Shown here: positions 25,321 through 34,294 of the stretch, one piece after another
How the letters are laid out: each line of letters begins with the position of its first letter
Position numbering within the stretch: position 1 is the stretch's first letter
Made by a program: the position numbers and the translations under genes
NCBI GenBank assembly: GCA_905235745.1
Contig: CAJOMN010000005.1
Coordinates: 19,123 to 83,122 of the forward strand
Reading direction: 5' to 3'
From: an uncultured Lachnospiraceae bacterium
GTDB lineage: Bacteria > Bacillota > Clostridia > Lachnospirales > Lachnospiraceae
Length of the DNA stretch: 64,000 nucleotides
The notes under the pieces: generated by a model
Databases searched by the model: none
The model's input: only the letters and a program-made list of their open reading frames with translations
Told to the model about the DNA's origin: nothing

Positions 25321-26627
25321 TGAATCCTGCCGACGTTCAGGTTGTGGTGCTGATGGGAGGCCTTGGCACCAGGTTGAAGAACTACACAAAGGACTGCCCC
25401 AAGTCGCTTGTCGAAGTGTGCGGCAGACCTTTCTTTGATTATCAGCTTGAACTGCTCATGGCGTGGGGATTTAGGAAGTTCCTGTTCCTTATCGGATACA
25501 GGGCCGATATGATCGAGGAATATTACGGGGACGGGAGCAGCTGCGGAATATCCATAAGATACAGCTATGACGGAGAAAAGCTCCTTGGAACGGGAGGAGC
25601 CGTAAGGCGCGCTTACGACAGCCTCGAGGATGATTTTCTGCTGATCTACGGCGATTCGTTCATGGATATAGATTATTCGGAAATGCTGTACCGCTACCGG
25701 AAAGGGAAGGAAGCGGGGGCAGAGGCTCTTATGAGCGTATTGCGCAATAACGACCGCTTCGATAAGAGCAATGTCGTTATGGACGGCAGCAGGCTCGTGT
25801 TATATGACAAGAATAATACGACGCCGGATATGGAATATATCGATTACGGCGCCTGTATGTACGAAAAATCGTTGTTTGCACCTTACGGAGAGGACGAGGC
25901 GTTTGATATTGCCGGGATACAGCATGAACTGTCCGTAAAGGGAAAGATCACGGCAATGGTCGTAACAAAGCGTTTCTATGAGATAGGAAGTCCTGCGTCT
26001 CTTTCCGAATTCTCCCGGTATGTTACAAAAAGGTACAGTGAAGATCATCCCGCGGTGTTTGTTGACAGGGACGGAGTTGTCAACGAGATAGTATGGAATG
26101 ATGATATCGAGCAGCTTGACAGTCCGATGAAGGTCTCGCAGTTTGTATTTTTGCCGGACGTGGTCGAAGCACTCAGAATGCTGAAGGAAAAGGGATATTA
26201 TATATTCATAGTGACCAATCAGCCCGGAGCTGCCAAGGGGAAGACGGATCTTGAGACCCTGTACGATATTAACACTTATATGCTTGATGCTCTTGCAGCG
26301 GAAGGGGTGGAGATCGACGATCTGTTCATGTGCCCGCATTATCCGAAGGAGCTTGCGCGTACCAAAGAGAAATTCCTGATAAAGCAGTGCAGCTGCCGGA
26401 AGCCGGAGCCCGGACTCATATACAGGGCGATGAGGAAGTATTCAATCGATATGTCCGCATCATATATGATAGGAGATTCGTGCTCGGATGTGACCGCCGG
26501 TGCAAGTGTCGGACTGCAGACGATATTTATCGGCGACCTCAAATGCGATCTGTGTAAAAAGCTTGGCAGTATTACCCCGACGTATATTGCCAAAGATCTG
26601 TTCGAAGCAGCATCAATAGTCCGATGA
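25317..26627 (+). CDS. Fusion of heptose-1-phosphate nucleotidyltransferase and heptose bisphosphate phosphatase
   Basis: 436 residues carrying two activities of one pathway. Residues ~7-235 are an HddC-type nucleotidyltransferase (VVLMGGLGTRLKNYTKDCPK, then YGDSFMDIDY with the metal Asp). Residues ~245-436 are a GmhB-type HAD phosphatase: VFVDRDGVVNE with the nucleophile, FIVTNQPGAAKG, the Cys/His zinc site CPHYP...CSCRKPEPG, and MIGDSCSDVTAG. Together they would remove the 7-phosphate and add the nucleotide. Most organisms encode these separately. The base (GDP or another) is not readable from the sequence. Confidence 0.85.
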   Translation: MMNPADVQVVVLMGGLGTRLKNYTKDCPKSLVEVCGRPFFDYQLELLMAWGFRKFLFLIGYRADMIEEYYGDGSSCGISIRYSYDGEKLLGTGGAVRRAYDSLEDDFLLIYGDSFMDIDYSEMLYRYRKGKEAGAEALMSVLRNNDRFDKSNVVMDGSRLVLYDKNNTTPDMEYIDYGACMYEKSLFAPYGEDEAFDIAGIQHELSVKGKITAMVVTKRFYEIGSPASLSEFSRYVTKRYSEDHPAVFVDRDGVVNEIVWNDDIEQLDSPMKVSQFVFLPDVVEALRMLKEKGYYIFIVTNQPGAAKGKTDLETLYDINTYMLDALAAEGVEIDDLFMCPHYPKELARTKEKFLIKQCSCRKPEPGLIYRAMRKYSIDMSASYMIGDSCSDVTAGASVGLQTIFIGDLKCDLCKKLGSITPTYIAKDLFEAASIVR

Positions 26628-26710
26628 TCACGGAGATGCCGCATTACATATTTTGCTTGGAAATGGGGATCATCCCCTTCTGAGATACTGTCATATTGTT
26701 TGGAAATAAG

Positions 26711-26736
26711 TATAGTAAACACATGTTTACTATAAT
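26711..26736 (+). promoter_or_regulatory. Promoter with 10-bp inverted repeat upstream of gmhA
   Basis: TATAGTAAAC (26711-26720) and GTTTACTATA (26725-26734) are a perfect 10-bp inverted repeat with 4 bp between. The right arm contains the -10 box TATAAT (26731-26736). A repressor bound here would cover the promoter of the gmhA-transaldolase pair, so this half of the heptose cluster may be separately controlled. The sequence could also form an RNA hairpin. Confidence 0.6.
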
Positions 26737-26759
26737 ACAGGGAAAAGGAGGGAACAATT

Positions 26760-27317
26760 ATGACAAAAGAGTACATTGATCAGTACCTTGACGAGACCGT
26801 TCGGATAGCGCAGACGGTGTCAAAGGAAGAGATCGGAAAGGGTATTGAGATTCTTCGCGAGACGAAGAAGAACGGGGGAAGGCTGTTTATCCTCGGAGTC
26901 GGCGGAAGTGCGGCAAATGCCTCACATGCGGTCAATGATTTCAGAAAGATCGGGGGAATAGAGACATATGCTCCTACCGACAATGTTTCTGAACTGACGG
27001 CAAGAACCAATGACGAAGGCTGGGAAACAACATTTACGGAATGGCTGAAATGCAGCCATTTGAACGGGAAGGATTCCGTAATGGTGTTCTCGGTCGGAGG
27101 CGGAAGCATGACAACTTCTCTTAACATTGTAAATGCGCTCAAGCTTGCAAAGGAGCGCGGCTCGAAGATCATTTCCATTGTCTCGAGGGACGGTGGTTAT
27201 TCAAGGCAGGTCAGCGATGCGTGTGTTCTGATCCCGGTTGTTGATGATGCAAGGATTACTCCGCATGCCGAAGGATGGCAGGGAGTAATATGGCATTTAA
27301 TGGTAAACGCAATGTAG
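26760..27317 (+). CDS. gmhA: SIS-domain sedoheptulose 7-phosphate isomerase (GmhA-like)
   Basis: 185 residues, the GmhA length. The SIS fold shows GGRLFILGVGGSAANASHAVNDFRK (the phosphate-binding GxGxSA loop), SVMVFSVGGGSMTTSLNIVNAL and a C-terminal ARITPHAEGWQGVIWHLMV helix with the His typical of GmhA. It would convert sedoheptulose 7-phosphate to heptose 7-phosphate, the first step of the pathway served by its neighbours. GGAGGG precedes the ATG. The gene ends ATG TAG, with the next ribosome site directly after the stop. Confidence 0.85.
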   Translation: MTKEYIDQYLDETVRIAQTVSKEEIGKGIEILRETKKNGGRLFILGVGGSAANASHAVNDFRKIGGIETYAPTDNVSELTARTNDEGWETTFTEWLKCSHLNGKDSVMVFSVGGGSMTTSLNIVNALKLAKERGSKIISIVSRDGGYSRQVSDACVLIPVVDDARITPHAEGWQGVIWHLMVNAM

Positions 27318-27334
27318 ACAGGAGGGACATACGA

Positions 27335-28054
27335 ATGAATTCGAACGATCTTACAATTGCGATATACGCTGACGGGGCGGATATCGAGGCTATGAAAGCC
27401 GAATATAAAAAAGGAATAGTAAAAGGATTTACAACGAACCCTACACTCATGAAGAAGGCAGGGGTTAAGGATTATGTTACTTTTGCAAGAGAATGTGTGA
27501 AGGAAATACCGGATCTTCCGCTGTCTCTTGAGGTCTTTGCGGATGATTTTCCCGGAATGGAAGAGGAAGCAAGGATCATATGCGGACTTGGACAGAATGT
27601 CTATGTCAAGATACCGGTCACGAATTCAAAAGGCGAGTCAAGCATACCTCTTATCAGGAAGCTGTCGGCGGATGGCCTGAAGCTCAACGTTACGGCTATC
27701 CTGACGATGGAGCAGATAGAGCAGACGGTAGATGCATTTGCCGATGGGACGGATAATATAGTATCAATCTTTGCCGGAAGGATCATGGACACGGGAGTCG
27801 ACGCAGTACCGATGATGAAGAAAGCCGGGCAGATCGCGGCAGCAAAGCCCGGAACCCAGACACTCTGGGCAAGCTGCAGGGAGGTCTATAATATCATTCA
27901 GGCTCAGGAAGCCGGTACCGATATCATTACCGTTACCAATCCGATCCTTGCAAAGCTTCCGAACCTCGGTAAGGATCTGACGCAGCTCTCGCTTGAGACG
28001 GTTCAGATGTTTGTGAATGATGGCAGGAGTCTCGGATACAGTATCCGTGCGTGA
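27335..28054 (+). CDS. Transaldolase family protein (TalC/FSA type)
   Basis: 239 residues from ATG 27335, with GGAGGG eight bases upstream. Motifs include IAIYADGADIEAMKAEYKKG, the GFTTNPTLMKKAG strand and VYVKIPVTN with the Schiff-base Lys. It resembles the short transaldolases and fructose-6-phosphate aldolases rather than the long TalB form. Placed directly after gmhA it could supply sedoheptulose 7-phosphate to the heptose pathway. It is followed by 185 bp of AT-rich promoter DNA. Confidence 0.85.
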   Translation: MNSNDLTIAIYADGADIEAMKAEYKKGIVKGFTTNPTLMKKAGVKDYVTFARECVKEIPDLPLSLEVFADDFPGMEEEARIICGLGQNVYVKIPVTNSKGESSIPLIRKLSADGLKLNVTAILTMEQIEQTVDAFADGTDNIVSIFAGRIMDTGVDAVPMMKKAGQIAAAKPGTQTLWASCREVYNIIQAQEAGTDIITVTNPILAKLPNLGKDLTQLSLETVQMFVNDGRSLGYSIRA

Positions 28055-28130
28055 TTTTCTTGTTAAGTTGCATAATAATCGCGTATATTATTCGGTTTTG
28101 TGGTAATTATTCACAAAAATATGCAAAAAG

Positions 28131-28159
28131 TTGACAAAACCGCATAACTGCGATATATT
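28131..28159 (+). promoter_or_regulatory. Strong SigA promoter of the DUF6465 gene
   Basis: A perfect TTGACA (28131-28136) and TATATT (28154-28159) are 17 bp apart. A 9-bp inverted repeat, CGGTTTTGT (28093-28101) and ACAAAACCG (28134-28142), has its right arm overlapping the -35 box, so it may be an operator. The transcript leader is about 75 nt. Confidence 0.7.
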
Positions 28160-28239
28160 TTACGATATGTATAAAGGTTTTGCTTAATTTTAGTGTATTT
28201 CTATGAGGATAAAGGCAACTTGAAAGGAGAATTCTAGTT

Positions 28240-28854
28240 ATGTCAGAAGTAAAGAAACCCTCTGTAACAGTTAAGAAGACTGTTGTTACAGAACCTGAGA
28301 AGGCTAAAGAAGCTATCAAGGCAGCAGTAGCAGAACAGAAGGCAGCAGCACCCGCTAAGGCAGCAGCACCCGCTAAGGCAGCAACACCCGCAAAGACAGC
28401 AGCACCTGCTAAGAAGGCACCCGCCAAGAAGGCACCTGCCAAGAAGGCACCTGCCAAGAAGGCAGCAGCACCCGCCAAGAAGGCAGCACCCGCTAAGAAG
28501 GCAGCACCCGCTAAGAAGGCAGCACCTGCCAAGAAGGCAGCACCCGCTAAGAAGGCAGCACCTGCCAAGAAGGCAGCACCTGCTAAGAAGGCACCCGCCA
28601 AGAAGGCAGCTGCAAAGAAGACAGTTGTTAAGACAAATGCTGTATTTGCGATCAGTGATACTAAGAATATATCAGCAGATGCACTTCTCAAGCAGTATCT
28701 CAAGACAGCAAAGGATCGTGCTAAATATGATCTCGGTATCAAGGTTTCCGATATCAAGAGCATTGATATCTATCTGAACATTGCTGAACAGAAGGTTTAC
28801 AGCGTTATCAACGGAGAAGTTAACGATTCATTTGATATGTATTTCGATTTCTGA
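28240..28854 (+). CDS. Lys/Ala/Pro-rich DUF6465-type protein
   Basis: 204 residues. Residues ~35-128 are tandem PAKKA/APAKKA repeats, like the tail of histone H1-type bacterial proteins, very basic and expected to be disordered and to bind nucleic acid or another polyanion. The C-terminal ~75 residues (NAVFAISDTKNISADALLKQ..., DIYLNIAEQKVYSVINGEVN) form a small conserved domain seen in Lachnospiraceae (DUF6465, from memory). The strong promoter, AAAGGAG ribosome site and clear terminator suggest an abundant single-gene product. A role in chromosome compaction is inference only. Confidence 0.8.
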   Translation: MSEVKKPSVTVKKTVVTEPEKAKEAIKAAVAEQKAAAPAKAAAPAKAATPAKTAAPAKKAPAKKAPAKKAPAKKAAAPAKKAAPAKKAAPAKKAAPAKKAAPAKKAAPAKKAAPAKKAPAKKAAAKKTVVKTNAVFAISDTKNISADALLKQYLKTAKDRAKYDLGIKVSDIKSIDIYLNIAEQKVYSVINGEVNDSFDMYFDF

Positions 28855-28883
28855 TCCGCCCATCGCAAAAGACAGATGATTGT

Positions 28884-28913
28884 ACGGGGACTAGTGATAG
28901 TCCCCGTTTTTTT
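28884..28913 (+). terminator. Terminator of the DUF6465 gene
   Basis: ACGGGGACT (28884-28892) and AGTCCCCGT (28899-28907) form a perfect 9-bp stem with a 6-nt loop followed by seven T. Confidence 0.9.
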
Positions 28914-28926
28914 CGGAGGTTAACAG

Positions 28927-31203
28927 ATGATCAAATTGCATGACGGGGGAGTGTTTCTTGTCGGAGGGCAGCAGATAGTATCCGATAAGGACGGGTCATT
29001 TCAAAATGCCGGATTTTCAAAGGAAGAGGCATCCAAAGGCACGATAGCATATGGTATTTTGTCGGAACACAATACATCCGGCAGCATGGATAAGCTCAGG
29101 ATCAGATTCGATAAGCTTACATCCCATGATATCACGTACGTGGGTATCATTCAGACAGCCCGTGCGTCGGGATTGGAGAAGTTCCCTGTTCCGTATGTAC
29201 TGACGAACTGCCACAACAGTCTGTGCGCAGTCGGCGGAACCATTAATGAAGATGACCATATGTTCGGATTGACGTGTGCCAGGAAATACGGTGGCATTTA
29301 CGTTCCTCCCCATCAGGCCGTGATCCATCAGTTTGCAAGGGAAATGCTCGCCGGCGGCGGAAAAATGATCCTCGGATCTGATTCGCACACAAGATACGGC
29401 GCACTTGGGACAATGGCAATGGGCGAGGGCGGTCCCGAGCTGGTAAAGCAGCTTCTCGGTCGTACCTATGACATTGACCGGCCGGGAGTAGTTGCGGTAT
29501 ATCTGACAGGAGAGCCAAGATGCGGAGTAGGGCCGCAGGATGTGGCGCTTGCTATTATAGGTGCAGTGTTTGAGAGCGGATACGTAAAGAATAAAGTCAT
29601 GGAATTTGTCGGTCCGGGAGTCGCATCATTAAGCGCCGATTTTCGTATCGGAGTCGATGTAATGACAACGGAGACCACATGCCTGTCATCAATCTGGCAG
29701 ACAGACGAAACAATAAGGGAATTCTATGCCGTTCACGGAAGAGAAAACGATTACAAAGAGCTTGCGCCCAAAGAAGTGGTCTATTACGACGGAATGATCG
29801 AAGTTGATCTGTCGGATATCGAGCCGATGATCGCAATGCCGTTCCACCCGAGCAATACATACACTATAGACGAGGTCAATTCGAATCTTGAGGATATCCT
29901 CCGGGATGTGGAAGCAAAGGCCGCTGTTTCACTTGATAATGCGGTTCCCTATAAACTGACGGATAAGATCAGAGACGGGAGATTCTACGTTGAACAGGGA
30001 ATAGTTGCCGGATGCGCCGGAGGAGGATTTGAGAATATCTGCGCGGTTTCGGATATTCTTGACGGAAAGAACATCGGTGCAGGAGAATTCACATTAAGCG
30101 TGTATCCGGCATCAATGCCGATATACATGGAACTTATCAGAAACGGCTGCGCGGCAAGGCTGCTTGAGACAGGTGCCGTCCTTAAGACCGCTTTTTGCGG
30201 ACCGTGCTTTGGCGCGGGTGATACGCCGGCAAATAACGCGTTCTCCATCAGGCATTCGACCAGAAACTTCCCGAACAGGGAGGGAAGCAAGCTTCAGAGC
30301 GGCCAGATATCTTCGGTTGCCCTTATGGATGCAAGATCCATCGCAGCAACAGCCGCAAACAAGGGCTATCTTACAAGCGCAACTAAGCAGATAGAAAAGG
30401 ATACACTCAGAAAATACAGGTATTCGTTCGACAGCACGATATATGCGAACAGGGTGTTTGATTCAAAGGGCATTGCCGACCCGTCGCAGGAGATACATTT
30501 CGGACCGAACATCAAGGACTGGCCTGTAATGAAGCCCCTGCCGGAAAATCTTCTGCTGAAGGTCGTATCGGAGATACATGATCCGGTCACGACAACGGAC
30601 GAGCTGATCCCGTCAGGAGAAACATCGTCCTACAGATCCAATCCGCTCGGTCTTGCCGAGTATGCGCTGTCCCGTAAGGATCCGCAATATGTGGGTCGCG
30701 CAAAAGAAGTCAAGGCAGCAGAGGATGCAAGGGCTGCCGGACAGGATCCGTGTGATGTTCTTGCCGAGATCCGGCCGGTGATGGATGCTGTCAGATCGAA
30801 GTATCCGGATGCTGACGGGAACAACACGGGTATAGGCTCTACGATCTTTGCGGTAAAGCCCGGTGACGGTTCGGCAAGAGAGCAGGCGGCAAGCTGTCAG
30901 AAGGTTCTCGGAGGCTGGGCAAATATTGCCAATGAATATGCGACCAAGAGATACCGCAGCAACCTCATTAACTGGGGAATGCTTCCGTTTATTATAGACA
31001 AGGGCGATTTGCCGTTTGCAAACCTGGATTATTTGTTTGTTCCGAAAATCAGAGACGCGGTAGAGAAAAAGCTTTCGGATATCGAAGCCTATGTTGTACG
31101 AAACGGCGGTCTTGAGAAGTTCACGCTTCACATGGCGGAGCTTACCGATGACGAGAGAGAGATTATTGAGAAAGGCTGCCTGATCAATTATTACGCATCA
31201 TAG
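28927..31203 (+). CDS. Aconitase-superfamily hydratase (YbhJ-like)
   Basis: 758 residues, the size of monomeric aconitases. It resembles the E. coli YbhJ branch rather than AcnA/AcnB. Candidate iron-sulfur ligands are the Cys in [22 protein letters not shown] and [10 protein letters not shown]. The domain also shows [22 protein letters not shown], a substrate-loop motif of the superfamily. The substrate is unknown; the branch is often annotated only as hydratase. The GGAGG ribosome site is 4 bp before the ATG. The 3' end overlaps the convergent HAD gene by 13 bp. Confidence 0.8.
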   Translation: MIKLHDGGVFLVGGQQIVSDKDGSFQNAGFSKEEASKGTIAYGILSEHNTSGSMDKLRIRFDKLTSHDITYVGIIQTARASGLEKFPVPYVLTNCHNSLCAVGGTINEDDHMFGLTCARKYGGIYVPPHQAVIHQFAREMLAGGGKMILGSDSHTRYGALGTMAMGEGGPELVKQLLGRTYDIDRPGVVAVYLTGEPRCGVGPQDVALAIIGAVFESGYVKNKVMEFVGPGVASLSADFRIGVDVMTTETTCLSSIWQTDETIREFYAVHGRENDYKELAPKEVVYYDGMIEVDLSDIEPMIAMPFHPSNTYTIDEVNSNLEDILRDVEAKAAVSLDNAVPYKLTDKIRDGRFYVEQGIVAGCAGGGFENICAVSDILDGKNIGAGEFTLSVYPASMPIYMELIRNGCAARLLETGAVLKTAFCGPCFGAGDTPANNAFSIRHSTRNFPNREGSKLQSGQISSVALMDARSIAATAANKGYLTSATKQIEKDTLRKYRYSFDSTIYANRVFDSKGIADPSQEIHFGPNIKDWPVMKPLPENLLLKVVSEIHDPVTTTDELIPSGETSSYRSNPLGLAEYALSRKDPQYVGRAKEVKAAEDARAAGQDPCDVLAEIRPVMDAVRSKYPDADGNNTGIGSTIFAVKPGDGSAREQAASCQKVLGGWANIANEYATKRYRSNLINWGMLPFIIDKGDLPFANLDYLFVPKIRDAVEKKLSDIEAYVVRNGGLEKFTLHMAELTDDEREIIEKGCLINYYAS

Positions 31204-31850
31204 GAAGGATAGAGGACATCGGAAAACTTTTCTATGATCCGGCTTCCGGAGGGAGCCGCGGCAAGAACGTTTTCAATATTCATCTGTGACCATTTTACGA
31301 GCGCAAAATCAACGCCGGCGTTTTTGGCACACATCGCATCGGGAACCGCGTCCCCTATATAGATAACACGGTTCATATCCTCTATGCCCGCAATCTTTGC
31401 GGCAGCAATGATTGGATCCGGTGCGGGCTTGTGCCTGTCGGTATCATTCTGGCATATCGTTACATCAAAGAAATCATCAAGCCCTTTCAGCCGGAGTGTG
31501 GTCTTTGCCGAAACGAACCGTTTGCTCGTGACGAAGCCCTGTAATATCCCAAGATCCCTGATCTTGTACAGCTCGGTGATAACACCGTCAAAAAGAGGTA
31601 TTTCGTCATTTTCGAGAAGGACTTTGTTATGCGCCAGATATGCTTCCATAAGCGCTTGTGCCGTGTCCTTGTCATGCATCATAAATGTTTCGGCAAGAGG
31701 TTTTCCTATGTAGCTTTTCAGATCATCATCGGATCTGTCGCAGTGTCCCATGACATCATTATATGCGAGCTTAATACACTTTAAGATCATGGGGATCGAA
31801 TCCCAGATCGTACCGTCAAGGTCATATAATATCAGATCATATCTATTCAT
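31191..31850 (-). CDS. HAD-superfamily hydrolase, phosphoglycolate phosphatase-like
   Basis: 219 residues. HAD motif I is [11 protein letters not shown] (residues ~7-17), motif II is FVTSKR, motif III is the Lys in DRHKPAPDP, and motif IV is [18 protein letters not shown]. The helical cap between motifs I and II is of the Gph/beta-phosphoglucomutase type. It would remove phosphate from a small metabolite in the cytosol; the substrate is not defined. It lies downstream of a strong hairpin on the same strand. Confidence 0.85.
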   Translation of the reverse strand: MNRYDLILYDLDGTIWDSIPMILKCIKLAYNDVMGHCDRSDDDLKSYIGKPLAETFMMHDKDTAQALMEAYLAHNKVLLENDEIPLFDGVITELYKIRDLGILQGFVTSKRFVSAKTTLRLKGLDDFFDVTICQNDTDRHKPAPDPIIAAAKIAGIEDMNRVIYIGDAVPDAMCAKNAGVDFALVKWSQMNIENVLAAAPSGSRIIEKFSDVLYPSYDA

Positions 31851-31868
31851 GGTATTATTGTAACATAA

Positions 31869-31910
31869 GTGTCAAAGGGGACGGTTTTTGACATAACCGT
31901 CCCCTTTTGA
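31869..31910. repeat. GGGACGGTT repeat element forming a long hairpin
   Basis: TCAAAGGGGACGGTT (31872-31886) pairs with the segment 31895-31910 with one bulged T; the 8-nt loop reads TTTGACAT. The core GTCAAAnGGGACGGTT recurs at 63575-63600 and, cut short, at 48115-48128. It lies between two minus-strand genes and may terminate the calcium-binding protein gene, but no T run follows. From memory, similar sequences are dispersed in Clostridia and found near REP-associated transposases. Confidence 0.6.
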
Positions 31911-31922
31911 ACCCTTTGAAAG

Positions 31923-32996
31923 CTACTGCGCCAGATCAAGGTGCTGGACAGTTCCGATCATGCCGCTTTCATAGAGAAATATTCCGGTCCGGCGTATCCG
32001 CGCTTTTGTCTCGTTTGTTGCAAGGTCGTTAAGAGAGAAGTCCGTTGAAGCGCTTTGAGTACAGATCGCCCCGACATCGCGATCCTTCAGTCTGACAAGC
32101 TCCTGAGTGCCGTCTTCTTTGATATATGCGATCACAAGCCTGTCAAATATCTCGTCCGCTTCGTCGATCCACCCGTTGCCGTCCGAATCATAGGCGGCAA
32201 GATCCGCAAAACCGTTGCCTGAGGATGTACCGAACAGTTCGCTCCCGTCATTTATTATCCCGTCGTTATTCAGATCGAGCGCGAGATAACCGCTTGACGG
32301 GGAGAGGGCGGCAATCTCTTCCGCCTCGCCGTCGCAGTCGAGATCAAACCGTATACTGACGTCGGAAACTTCAGCTATGGACGAGTCGAGATTAATAACA
32401 AGCGGATCGGTAAACGTTCGAAGTGTTGTTATGTTCTCCTCATAATACTGAGTAAAACTCCTGCTCATCGTAAGCTCAAGATCAAAATCGAGTTCCCTTC
32501 CGTCTCCGGTTATGACCTTCCCCGTTCCCCTAAAGCTTGTCTCCTCGGCTTCGGATCTGCAGAACTGGTACGTTTGCGTAACCTCGGATACCATCGTATC
32601 TGCTCCGCCGCCCATGGATGCTGTTATACCCGTTCCGTCATGGTGGTTTGCGGCTCCGAAGAGCATATATAACAGAAACTGTATACACTCCACCCTAATG
32701 CGGTTCATTGCGTCCTGCTGAAGCTTTGTCTCATAAGAGTCACTTGCGGCAAACGCCCGCATTTTGCTAAAGATGCTGTCAAAATCATTCCTTGCATTTT
32801 GTGCATCCGCTTTGTCCGAAAGATCCTCCTCGTCACCTTCGGTCTGTGAAACATCATGTTTCCCCCGTGCGCCGTATGTATCGGCAAGAATCCCGGGAAA
32901 TGCGAGGATACTTCCCGATGTACCGGTCTTTTGCGCACTTACAGAAGTATAAGTTCTGGCGGATTCCATTCCTATACTGCTGTCCTTGATGTACAA
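31923..32996 (-). CDS. Protein with EF-hand/dockerin-like calcium-binding loops
   Basis: 357 residues. Two calcium-loop segments are visible near residues 240-290: DLNNDGIINDGSELFG and YDSDGNGWIDEADEIFDRL, the spacing seen in RTX-type and cell-surface proteins. A third, weaker acidic loop is DLDCDGEAEE. The N-terminal ~100 residues are Ser/Asp-rich and probably flexible. No signal peptide is evident, so location is uncertain. I cannot name a function; the C-terminal half (DRDVGAICTQSASTDFSLNDLATNETKARIRRTGIFLYESG) reads like domains next to calcium loops in large surface proteins. Confidence 0.6.
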   Translation of the reverse strand: MYIKDSSIGMESARTYTSVSAQKTGTSGSILAFPGILADTYGARGKHDVSQTEGDEEDLSDKADAQNARNDFDSIFSKMRAFAASDSYETKLQQDAMNRIRVECIQFLLYMLFGAANHHDGTGITASMGGGADTMVSEVTQTYQFCRSEAEETSFRGTGKVITGDGRELDFDLELTMSRSFTQYYEENITTLRTFTDPLVINLDSSIAEVSDVSIRFDLDCDGEAEEIAALSPSSGYLALDLNNDGIINDGSELFGTSSGNGFADLAAYDSDGNGWIDEADEIFDRLVIAYIKEDGTQELVRLKDRDVGAICTQSASTDFSLNDLATNETKARIRRTGIFLYESGMIGTVQHLDLAQ

Positions 32997-33043
32997 ATAA
33001 TCCCTCCTTCATAAAATGTTCAGCATGGATCATCAGCACAAAC

Positions 33044-33077
33044 AAAAAAGAACGGATATTCCCGTAAGAATCCGTTC
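33044..33077 (-). terminator. Terminator of the 87-residue protein gene
   Basis: GAACGGAT and ATCCGTTC (33050-33057 and 33070-33077) form a perfect 8-bp stem. Read on the minus strand it is followed by TTTTTTG, so it ends transcription coming from 33422 towards 33159. Confidence 0.75.
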
Positions 33078-33158
33078 GAAATGTTATGCCTATCCATGCA
33101 GTCTGATATTTGGTTACAATAGATATATCGGATGATTATAAGAAATCATTAGTCTGTT

Positions 33159-33422
33159 TCAGTCTTCTTCGAGAACCGAGAATTCAAGATAGTCAAAAGG
33201 GATCTCTTCAATGAAGCTGTCCTGATAGAATCTGACCTTTGAAAATCTCTTGAAGTCAGATATGTTGGAATCAAGCCATATAGGTCTTCCTATGTCAAAA
33301 TCATAACTGATCCGGTCTATCGCATCGAAAACCTTGTGTGTTCTCGTATCGTTTTCGCTGTTTGTGATGACCTCGTCCCTTATCATTCGGTTGTCTTTGA
33401 AAGTACGCGCCCAGAATTTCAT
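33159..33422 (-). CDS. Small conserved-looking hypothetical protein
   Basis: 87 residues. I do not recognise the family. The sequence has the balanced composition of a folded protein (MKFWARTFKDNRMIRDEVIT, then DRISYDFDIGRPIWLDSN and KFRFYQDSFIEEI-like strands) with no signal or membrane segment. It is a single-gene unit: a terminator lies downstream and 160 bp of divergent promoter DNA separates it from the alarmone synthetase gene. Existence as a gene is likely because of that isolated structure. Confidence 0.6.
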   Translation of the reverse strand: MKFWARTFKDNRMIRDEVITNSENDTRTHKVFDAIDRISYDFDIGRPIWLDSNISDFKRFSKVRFYQDSFIEEIPFDYLEFSVLEED

Positions 33423-33599
33423 GGAATGATTATATGATGATTATGTCAAAAGGTCAAAGCATGGGGGAACAGCACTGCTTAACGGATCGAGAGCGCAATG
33501 TAACCGTATAATTGTAATTGTTAATAATCCGTGAAATGATTCAAGATTATCATTTTATATGTTATAATACCTTCGACATTTTTATTGGGGGTAGGATTT

Positions 33600-34253
33600 T
33601 TGGAAGTAGATTTTAGCAGCAAGGAGCAGGATATTACGTGGGAGGAGATCATCCTTCTTCACAATTCGGCTCTTAAAGAGATAGGAACAAAGCTGGAGAT
33701 ACTCAATGATGAGTTCCAGCATATTCACCAGTATAATCCGATAGAACACATCAAGTCACGCATCAAGTCGCCTGAATCGATCGTCCGTAAGCTCAAGAAA
33801 AAAGGCTATGATGTAACTCTTGAAAACATGGTCAAGTATGTGAATGATATTGCGGGTATACGTATTATCTGTTCATTCACCTCGGATATATACAGAATCG
33901 CCAATATGCTGAGCAAGCAGAACGATATCAAGGTACTGTCGGTCAAGGACTACATTGAGAGTCCGAAGGAAAGCGGCTACAAGAGCTACCATATGCTCGT
34001 GAGCGTTCCGATATACCTGTCGGATTCGGTTGTCGATACCAAGGTAGAGATCCAGATCAGGACGATCGCAATGGATTTCTGGGCGAGCCTGGAGCACAAG
34101 ATGAACTATAAGTTCGACAGTGATGCGCCTGAAGAGATCAAGAAAGAGCTGTACGAATGTGCGATAATGGTTGAGCAGCTTGACGACCGTATGCTCATCA
34201 TCAACGATAAGATCCAGAGAGCCCAAAAAGAAGAAGCAAAGTGGGTAATGTAG
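33600..34253 (+). CDS. relQ: Small alarmone synthetase (RelQ/YjbM-like)
   Basis: 217 residues from TTG 33600, chosen because GGGGTAGG sits six bases upstream; another TTG at 33585 would add five residues. It contains only the RelA/SpoT synthetase domain: EHIKSRIKSPESIVRKLKKKG, DIAGIRIICSFTSDIY with the catalytic region, ESGYKSYHMLVSVP and VEIQIRTIAMDFWASLEHKMNYK. Absence of the HD hydrolase domain and TGS/ACT domains makes it a small alarmone synthetase, making (p)ppGpp under stress. The gene ends ATG TAG followed at once by AGGAG. Confidence 0.9.
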   Translation: MEVDFSSKEQDITWEEIILLHNSALKEIGTKLEILNDEFQHIHQYNPIEHIKSRIKSPESIVRKLKKKGYDVTLENMVKYVNDIAGIRIICSFTSDIYRIANMLSKQNDIKVLSVKDYIESPKESGYKSYHMLVSVPIYLSDSVVDTKVEIQIRTIAMDFWASLEHKMNYKFDSDAPEEIKKELYECAIMVEQLDDRMLIINDKIQRAQKEEAKWVM

Positions 34254-34294
34254 ATAGGAGAGCCCCCGCGACAAACCTTATTAAAATGAGGAGT

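Noticed and set aside
28107..28763. Long minus-strand frame rich in Ala, Gly and Phe
   Set aside because: It mirrors the PAKKA repeats of the DUF6465 gene and has no start signals.
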